In this document: one piece after another, positions 57,539-64,000 of the stretch | How the letters are laid out: each line of letters opens with the position of its first letter | How positions within the stretch are numbered: the stretch's first letter is position 1 | NCBI RefSeq assembly: GCF_910594005.1 | Contig: NC_057841.1 | Span: forward strand, 13,811,001 to 13,875,000 | Reading direction: 5' to 3' | DNA from: Cervus elaphus | Taxonomy: Eukaryota > Chordata > Mammalia > Artiodactyla > Cervidae | DNA length: 64,000 bases | Notes under the pieces: generated by a model | Databases searched by the model: none | Told to the model about the DNA's origin: nothing | Seen by the model: the letters and a program-made list of their open reading frames with translations, nothing else | Program-made: the position numbers and the translations under genes

Positions 57539-58739
57539 TCTTTAAAGGTGCGATCTATTAGCCCTTCTACACAAAACACAAATTCCTAATCTGATTATTC
57601 ATAGTGATATTTGGGCAGTTCATGGGTCCTCTGAAACTGTAAAAACTGCATGTGTGTGTGTGTGTGTGTGTGTGAACATATGTATTTTTCCGTTCAGAAT
57701 ACCCAGGCAGTCACTGCCCACAATCTCCCCACACTGAGACATTGGCTTAAAAGTTGTGTGATATTAGGAAATGCATTTAATATCACAGGAAATAGGAAAA
57801 TATCCAAGGTTCATAAAACAATAGATGAGGCTACTCTTCCAAAACATGTGTGCTTGGCCAAGGGCATAAGATAAATATAAAGTTCCTTTCCCTCTCCTTT
57901 TACTTTCACACTTTTGTACATACTACTTTCCAATTTAAGATCAAGATATGTCTCCTATCTCTTTGAAGACTTTCGCAATGATTCAACTTATCCGTTTATG
58001 GACAGGGTTCAGTCCTCTTCTCTGGGATTCTTACCATCCTCAGTCAGATCCACAAAATGCCGCTTCAGTGCTATACTCAGCAGAATGAAAGGTTGGTGGC
58101 GGGTGGAGATCTTTTGTTGTCTGCTTTGTTGTTATTTTTGTTTGTTGTTACTGTTGTCTTCTTTTGTTGTGCCCTAAGAACCCAAAATATTTCCCAGCTC
58201 CTATTAGGATTTGATAAATACTGTCTTCCAGTTCAGATGACAGCTCTAGTTTTTCGTGCCATGCTACCACTGTTTTGAGTGACAGAAGTTCTATTCATTC
58301 ATTCCATATCTTGCTCTACCAGGCTCGTGTCAATATTTGCCTATAAACACTTTAATTAATTAAGTGCTCTTTACAAGGATACTGAAGTTAGTCCAAAAGC
58401 ACAGCAGATGCTTCTATGTCTCTAGGAGATTCTGAAGAAATAGTAAAACTACAACTATCAGGGAGGGAAAAAAATAAGAAAATCAGCTTTAGTGCTAAAT
58501 TTTGTTTTGCTAAAAAGTGACTATTCATATCCAGCATATTTAGAGGTTAAGAAACTACATTAATCCTGATAAATAAATGTTTAAAATGGGTGAAAATAAT
58601 AGTCTGTAAATTAAGGAAAAATATCATATGTTTCAGAGTTATCTTACCTATTTAAACATTTGAATAACACAGAGCGCACACACACATGTGCTCACACACA
58701 CATTTCATTTTGGTAAATGTGACTTCTGATTATGCTTCT
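57539..58739. other. Quiet stretch with small microsatellites
   Basis: (TG)n at 57649-57674 and CA-rich sequence at 58674-58702. The T-rich frames at 57914-58278 encode hydrophobic runs but show no signal of a real gene. Confidence 0.5.
57649..57674. repeat. (TG)n microsatellite
   Basis: Thirteen TG units, not attached to a SINE tail. Confidence 0.95.
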
Positions 58740-58885
58740 TTCACTGGCTAGCTATGTGATTTTTGATATGCTATTAGATCTATGGACTTATCAATCCTCT
58801 TCCTTCTAAAATAGCATTACAGATCCCTATTTTTGCAGATTGTTGGGAGGAATACATACAACACACTTAGGTAATGTTACTGTTC
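58740..58885 (+). mobile_element. MIR SINE relic
   Basis: CTGGCTAGCTATGTGATTTTTG, CAATCCTCTTCCTTCTAAAATAG and GATTGTTGGGAGGAATACATAC follow the MIR core and downstream order. Confidence 0.55.
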
Positions 58886-60693
58886 ACCCAGTAAACATTT
58901 TCAAGGAAAACTGGTCCACATTCTTTGTCATTACCTGTCGATTCAGTAACTCGAGTCAATATTTTATATCTGAAGCTACTTTGTGTTATCCCCCTGACAT
59001 ATTCCCTACAAATTATCCATTGAATTAATTGGTGCACATTTGTTAGTGGTTTTGTTGTTAAGTAAAGTGTTTTTTAATCATTCTGGAGGCAACAGTTTCT
59101 GCGTTTCCTCTGTAAAGGGTTTCTGTACACTTTCATTCACAGGCATCGTTAGCTCCATCAAAGTGCATCACACAGATAAATCCAGATTTAATGACTTAAT
59201 TTCACTGGAACCCATGTCCTGAGCCTTCTGCTTCAAATATAGGAGATTTCAGTTGATAAACAAGTTTATTCCCTAGGCACCTGATGATATAGCTCTCGAC
59301 TTTTCAGGGGATACCAAACTAATTTTATTTTTTTTCTTTCACATCAACTATGTCTTGCCCTTCTTTTTTGTGATCACTTCCCGTTTTTCCACCTGTCACA
59401 GATATTTACCTAAAGCCTCTGTTTCAATCAAGGGATACAACTGGTGTAACTATCACCAATATGGTCCTTGCCAATGCTTCTTTCCTGGTCCCTTCCCAAC
59501 CATAAGGAGTAGGTTTAGATTATTAGATTATTAAATGTTTAGATCATGACCTCCTCCACGGGGTAGGAAAGAAGCTGTAACTGTTATCATCCACAGAGAG
59601 TTGAGGAATGAAAACAACTGCTTCAGATTGTATGAAGAATTTGGGCAGTTATTTTTAAAGGTATTGCCATTGTAATAATATTAAATACCAGTCTCTTCTC
59701 TGGAACTTATTAATGCAGCCAGTTCCCTGAACAACTATAAAACCAGTCAGAGAAAATGAAATATTTGTAGAAGTAGAGAAATTTATGTAAGTTCCACAAT
59801 AACCCCGACTCTTTCTTCCCTACTTCCCCCACAATATTTCAATAGTAGTTGCAACCACAACATTCCTTTACCTCTATGCTTATGGTTTCAACATGCATCC
59901 CTGCAGTCATTCAGTCATCCCTTTAGACACTTATTGTCTCTCAGTTTTGTAAGTACATGTTTTAGTAACTCTTTCCAACTTTCAAACAATCCCCTACTTG
60001 GTACACAATAAGATATGCGATTCCTTATATATGATGTTTTTTAGCCAATGTTATCCTGCACCTGCAGGAAAATAGATTTCTTAGCTGATGATAGTTAAAC
60101 AGGAATTCCAAAATAAAATATTTTCTGAGTTAATCATGTAGTAGGTTTAGAGACATCTGCTTCTGTCTCTGGGGATGCAAATTAGGTCCAGAATGAGTCT
60201 TGATTCCAGTGAAAACTCATGGGTATGCACTCAGAGCTGTGGGTAACAGACCTATGTAATCCACTTGTCCACACTATGGACAAGTCCAGATTTTTATGAG
60301 ATGACTCATGATGGCTTTTAGTGTCTGACATTCCTGTCGAGAAGCATAACAATTTTAGTCAATTTTCTAGTTTCTGAGGGACACAGTAGGAAATGATCTT
60401 TTTCTGTCCATGTATGTTGCTTCCCTTTTTCTGTTAGTGCTCATTTTACATCCTCAGAATGCTGATTTCAAAGAGTTGATGAGGACACTACTAGACCTTT
60501 CCATATTCAGAAGGAGAATTTCCTTCCCATATGCCCCACTTAAATTTTTCCTCTATGCTCAAAACAATTTCCACACCATAGCATTTTCTGCAAGCATGTC
60601 TTTTAGCCTTTAACCATTCAGAGTTCATTTTTCAGACCATATGACCAATCCAATGCCTACTGAAAAATAATCATTATAGGGCAATGCTTTAGT
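58886..60693. other. 1.8-kb quiet stretch
   Basis: No gene or repeat is recognised. 59640-59760 is relatively complex and may be worth a conservation check. Confidence 0.45.
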
Positions 60694-60697
60694 ATTC

Positions 60698-60699
<2 letters not shown>

Positions 60700-60741
<42 letters not shown>

Positions 60742-60959
60742 ATGCACATGCGTACAGGCTCAGTCATGTCTCTTTGTGACCCTGTGGACTATGGCCCGCC
60801 AGGCTCCTCTCTCCATGGAATTCTCCAGGCAAGAAGACTGGAGTGGGTTGCCATTTCCTCCTCCATGTGAGCTTCCTGACCCAGGGACCCAAACTTTGTC
60901 TCTTGCATCTCCTGCATTGGCAGTCGGATTGTTTACCACTATACCACCTGGGAAACCCC
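60700..60959 (-). mobile_element. Bov-tA SINE with a long (TG)n tail
   Basis: An antisense copy. About 20 TG units (60700-60740) occupy the tail, then GGCTCAGTCATGTCTCTTTG leads to the head CCACCTGGGAAACCCC. TSD ATTCCT lies at 60694-60699 and 60960-60965. Confidence 0.9.
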
Positions 60960-60965
60960 ATTCCT

Positions 60966-61191
60966 ATATAAAATATATATATAGTTCCTATATTTTGTGT
61001 TCTCAGGTATTTCAAGAACACTATTATTAATTCTACCCATCAAGGAAATTTATCTTTTCTTTTTCTAATTGAAAAGGTGAGGTGAGGATCACTGACATTT
61101 CTAATAACACCATCTACACTTTGTCATTGTGAGAAACAAAGAGGCCAGCTGAGTGTGGAGCTCCAGTATGGAGCTGCTGCTGCTCAGCCTT
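60966..61191. other. Nothing recognised
   Basis: A short unique stretch before an LTR. Confidence 0.5.
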
Positions 61192-61632
61192 ATACTACTG
61201 TCAGAGTTTCCGCAACAAAATGCCAGAGTGGATGGCTTAAAATGACATAAATGGATCGTCACATAGTTTGGAGGCGAGAGTTCTGAAACCTAGGTGCCCT
61301 CAGGACCACCCGCTCTCTGAAACCTTGCTCTCCTCTTCCTGGCTCCTGGTGGTTTCCCAGCAATGACCGTCACTCCTTGACTTGCAGATGCAAAATCCTT
61401 TCTCTGCCTCTGTCATCATCCAGTATTTTCTCTTCCTTGTCTCTGTTTTCACATGACCGGTCTTATAAGGACACCAGTCATATTGGATTGGGGCTTGGCT
61501 AACTTCAGCATGACCACATCTTAATTAATAACATCTGCAGTGATTCCATTTCCAGGTGAGGCCACTGGGGGTTAGCACTTCAATACAATAGACCTTTTTT
61601 GAGGAATGAAGGGGCACAATTCAACCTGTAAC
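61192..61632 (-). mobile_element. MaLR (MLT1-type) LTR
   Basis: Antisense and uninterrupted, about 440 bp. TTTCCGCAACAAAATGCCAG, CTTATAAGGACACCAGTCAT, CACATCTTAATTAATAAC and GGGGCACAATTCAACCTGTAACA give the MLT1 order from 3' to 5' end. Confidence 0.85.
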
Positions 61633-61739
61633 AGAGCCCGGCTAGCTCCATTCAGATTCAGCATTCTTTATGTAACTGGTTGAATGCAGGTAGTAGAAGC
61701 CCTACTTTGGGATAACATTCTTCAGGAATAAAAGAATCT

Positions 61740-61910
61740 GGGACTTCACTGGTGGTCCAGTGGCTAGGACTTTGCCTTCCAGTGCAGGGGGTGCAAGTTC
61801 TATCCCTAGTTGGTTAGCTAAGATCCCACATGCCCCATGGCCAAAAAATGAAAAAAACATAAGCAGAAGCAATATTATAACAAATTCAATAAAGACCTTA
61901 AAAAGCAAAA
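61740..61910 (+). mobile_element. CHR-type SINE
   Basis: A sense copy: GGGACTTCACTGGTGGTCCAG, CTAAGATCCCACATGCCCC, GGCCAAAAAATG and an end with AACAAATTCAATAAAGACC. Confidence 0.9.
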
Positions 61911-62148
61911 AAAGAAACCCAGTCACGTCTGTACCTCGTTTTAACATTTTCTTGCTGGCAGAAACAACAATTTATTTCTGTTTGAGAAATATTCCCAATA
62001 GTGGTTCATGCCTGGGTACTTCCTGTGAATTTCACCATCTGTGTCACACCTCGTATTTTAGCAAAGTGAAGCAACCATCCCCAGATAGTCATACGCTTTC
62101 CCACGTTTGTAATTCAACTCAATTTTATGTTGAGATACCATTATTATG

Positions 62149-62357
62149 TCTGCCCTGGTAGCTCAAAATGATAAAGAATCTGCCTGCAATGTGGGAGACC
62201 ATGGTTCGATCCCTGGGTCAGGAAGATCCCCTGGCGAAGGAAATGGCAAGCCACTCCAATATTCCTGTCTGGGAAATCCCATGGACAGAGGAACCTGGTG
62301 GCCTACAGTCCACGGGGTTGCAAAGAGCTGGACATGACTGAGTGACTTAACACACAA
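62149..62357 (+). mobile_element. Bov-tA SINE
   Basis: A sense copy. The head starts CTGCCCTGGTAGCTCAAAATG, and the B-box-like GGTTCGATCCC is intact. The short flanking repeat ATTATTA lies at 62140-62146 and 62358-62364. Confidence 0.92.
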
Positions 62358-62364
62358 ATTATTA

Positions 62365-62728
62365 GTTTATCACGAAAATAATCCTGGTGTTTTCATTTTA
62401 TCAAGTCATGACCATAAGCCAAAGAAGACAAATATCTCCGTGGGGGGCACAGTAAAACATGTATTCTTGGCAATATCACACGAATGCAGATTTTCTTTGA
62501 CTTTCTTCAGAAGTAGGAGTCAAAAGACAGCATTAGCCAAATGGATCTCAACAGCATGCCAATATACTTCAGTTTGTGGCAAAGCTTGATTGTTACCTCA
62601 TTTCTGTATAGTTGACCTCTTTGGAAGCATCACTGTTGTTTAGTCATCTGTAGTCCACTGTTATGCTCCAAGATCTGTCAGCTGTTTTTATAGGCTACAT
62701 TGGACTGGTAAGTAAAACAATCAAGTAT
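62365..62728. other. Nothing recognised
   Basis: A scrap GTTGTTTAGTC at about 62635-62645 may be a BovA tail remnant. Confidence 0.45.
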
Positions 62729-62737
62729 ACCTGCTCT

Positions 62738-62958
62738 AGGGGCTTCTCCTGCGGCTCATCGGTAAAGAATTCGCCCACAAGCAGGAGCCACAGGAGAAGT
62801 GGGTTCAATCCCTGGGTCGAGAAGATCCCCTGGAAGAGGGAATGGAAACTCACTCCAGTATTCTTGCTGGAGAATCCCATGGACAGAGGAGCTTGGCGGG
62901 CTACAGTCCAAGGGATTACAAACAGTCAGACACAACTGAAATGATTTAGCATGCACAC
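62738..62958 (+). mobile_element. Bov-tA SINE
   Basis: A full sense copy from GGGGCTTCTCCTGCGGCTC to the tail GATTTAGCATGCACAC. TSD ACCTGCT lies at 62729-62735 and 62959-62965. Confidence 0.92.
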
Positions 62959-63113
62959 ACCTGCTATAATGCATCTTGAATAAGAACATTGCCTTCCCTT
63001 AGCCTTGCCTTCCCATCCCAGGTAACCGTTATTGCTTCAAATTGCTAACCAAATGCTTCTTGGTCATTGTAAAGGATTCCATCAGAAGTATTCAACTAAA
63101 AGCATGTGAGCAG

Positions 63114-63278
63114 GGACTTGCCTGGTGGTCCAGTGGTAGGACTTCACCTTCAAATGAAGAAGGTGGGGGTTCAATTCCTGATCTGAAAGCTAAGATCCCA
63201 CAGGCCAGGTGGCTAAAACACCAAAGATAAAGCAGAAGAAGTGTTGAAACAAATTCAATAAACACGATTTGAAAAGGA
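63114..63278 (+). mobile_element. CHR-type SINE with TSD
   Basis: A sense copy: ACTTGCCTGGTGGTCCAGTGG to AACAAATTCAATAAACACG. TSD ATGTGAGCAG lies at 63104-63113, with ATATGAGCAG at 63279-63288. Confidence 0.92.
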
Positions 63279-63344
63279 ATATGAGCAGTAGAATTGGAAG
63301 ACAAAGCTTTTTCCAATGACTAGTATGAAGGAAAGAAAAAAAGA

Positions 63345-63468
63345 TAGTGCTAAGTCATGTCCGACCCTTGTGATCCCATGACCTGTAGCCCACCAGGCTC
63401 CTCTGTCCATGGGATTCTCCAGGCAGGAATACTGGAGTGGGTAGCCAGTTCTTTCTCCAGGGGATCTT
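63345..63468 (-). mobile_element. Bov-tA/BovA SINE, cut at a BovB junction
   Basis: Antisense, tail GTGCTAAGTCATGTCCGACC on the left. It stops at CCAGGGGATCTT, in the middle of the element, exactly where BovB sequence starts. Confidence 0.88.
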
Positions 63469-64000
63469 GAAGTAGGGAAAATAACTAGACCATTCAGGTA
63501 TGACTTAAATCAAATCCCTTATGACTATACAGTGGAAGTGAGAAATAGATTTAAGGGACTAGATCTGATAGACAGAGTGCCTGATGAACTATGGACGGAG
63601 GTTCGTGACACTGTACAGGAGACAGGGATCAAGACCATCCCCATGGAAAAGAAATGCAAAAAGGCAAAATGGTTGTCTGAGGAGGCCTTACAAATAGCTG
63701 TGAAAAGAAGAGAAGTGAAAAGCAAAGGAGAAAAAGAAAGATATTTCCATTTGAATGCAGAGTTCCAAAGAATAGCCAGGAGAGATAAGAAAGCCTTCCT
63801 CAGTGATCAGTGTAAAGAAATAGAGGAAAACAACAGAATGGCAAAGACTAGAGATCTCTTCAAGAAAATTAGAGATACCAAGGGAACACTCCATGCAAAG
63901 ATGGATTTGATAAAGGACAGAAATGGTATGGACCTAACAGAGGCAGAAGATATTAAGAAGAGGTGGCAAGAATACACAGAACTGTACAAAAAAGATCTTC
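63469..64000 (+). mobile_element. BovB LINE, cut by window end
   Basis: Sense, 5'-truncated. It starts GAAGTAGGGAAAATAAC (the linker after the endonuclease domain) and runs through the region between endonuclease and reverse transcriptase. It continues beyond 64000. It aligns with 36690-37225 of the long BovB. Confidence 0.94.

Noticed and set aside
57914..58278. Membrane-protein-like hydrophobic frames
   Set aside because: The hydrophobic residues come from a T-rich low-complexity stretch. There is no start context or neighbouring exon evidence.
1..64000. CRISPR array or bacterial operon
   Set aside because: Repeats are dispersed retroposons in both orientations with TSDs. There are no regularly spaced short repeats and no run of long genes with ribosome sites.

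Overview
The window reads as nuclear DNA of a horned or antlered ruminant (Pecora: cattle, sheep, goat, deer or a relative). The evidence is the repeat content. I count about 39 copies of Bov-tA/BovA SINEs, nine pieces of the BovB (RTE-type) LINE, five CHR-type tRNA SINEs shared by cetartiodactyls, and at least one L1 3' end of the young bovine type. Older mammalian repeats lie beneath these (L1, L2, MIR, MaLR LTRs, a Tigger-like DNA transposon). The species cannot be settled from the sequence alone. Base composition is AT-rich and CpG-poor, except in the BovB 5' region at 35131-35520.

I find no host protein-coding exon, no functional RNA gene, no CRISPR array and no bacterial-type operon. 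The longer open frames are translations of SINEs or of broken BovB reverse transcriptase. The window is best described as intergenic or deep intronic.

Layout. 1-10 kb: scattered SINEs, one antisense BovB 3' end, an inverted pair of BovA monomers (4427-4700), a 55-bp palindrome (2225-2279) and two diverged 250-bp direct repeats (5494-5740, 7867-8130) that I cannot assign. 10-20 kb: L1 and L2 relics, twin Bov-tA copies at 14.15-14.57 kb and a SINE-free 2.6-kb stretch. 20-30 kb: a 1-kb BovB with target-site duplications (TSDs), two MaLR LTRs each broken by a SINE, and an L1 3' end hit twice by SINEs. 30-41 kb: the main feature, an almost full-length but dead BovB (about 35131-38788) carrying a GC-rich tandem 5' region and endonuclease and reverse-transcriptase domains. 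41-49 kb: a SINE-free stretch with a perfect DR1 motif, then a nested stack (L1 containing an LTR containing BovB and Bov-tA). 49-64 kb: a young L1 3' end, a full CHR SINE, two BovB pieces lacking their 3' tails, L1 relics, a quiet 3-kb stretch with one MIR, then a SINE cluster running into another BovB cut by the window end.

How the parts relate. The BovB LINE is the likely source of the enzymes that copied the SINEs. Its two ends, seen here in one element, match the two halves of the BovA unit that forms the body of every Bov-tA copy in the window. No exciting new system with a coding basis is visible. The most worthwhile oddities are structural: the unassigned direct repeats, the palindrome, a 35-bp TSD, BovB copies without tails, and the donor-like tandem units in the BovB 5' region.
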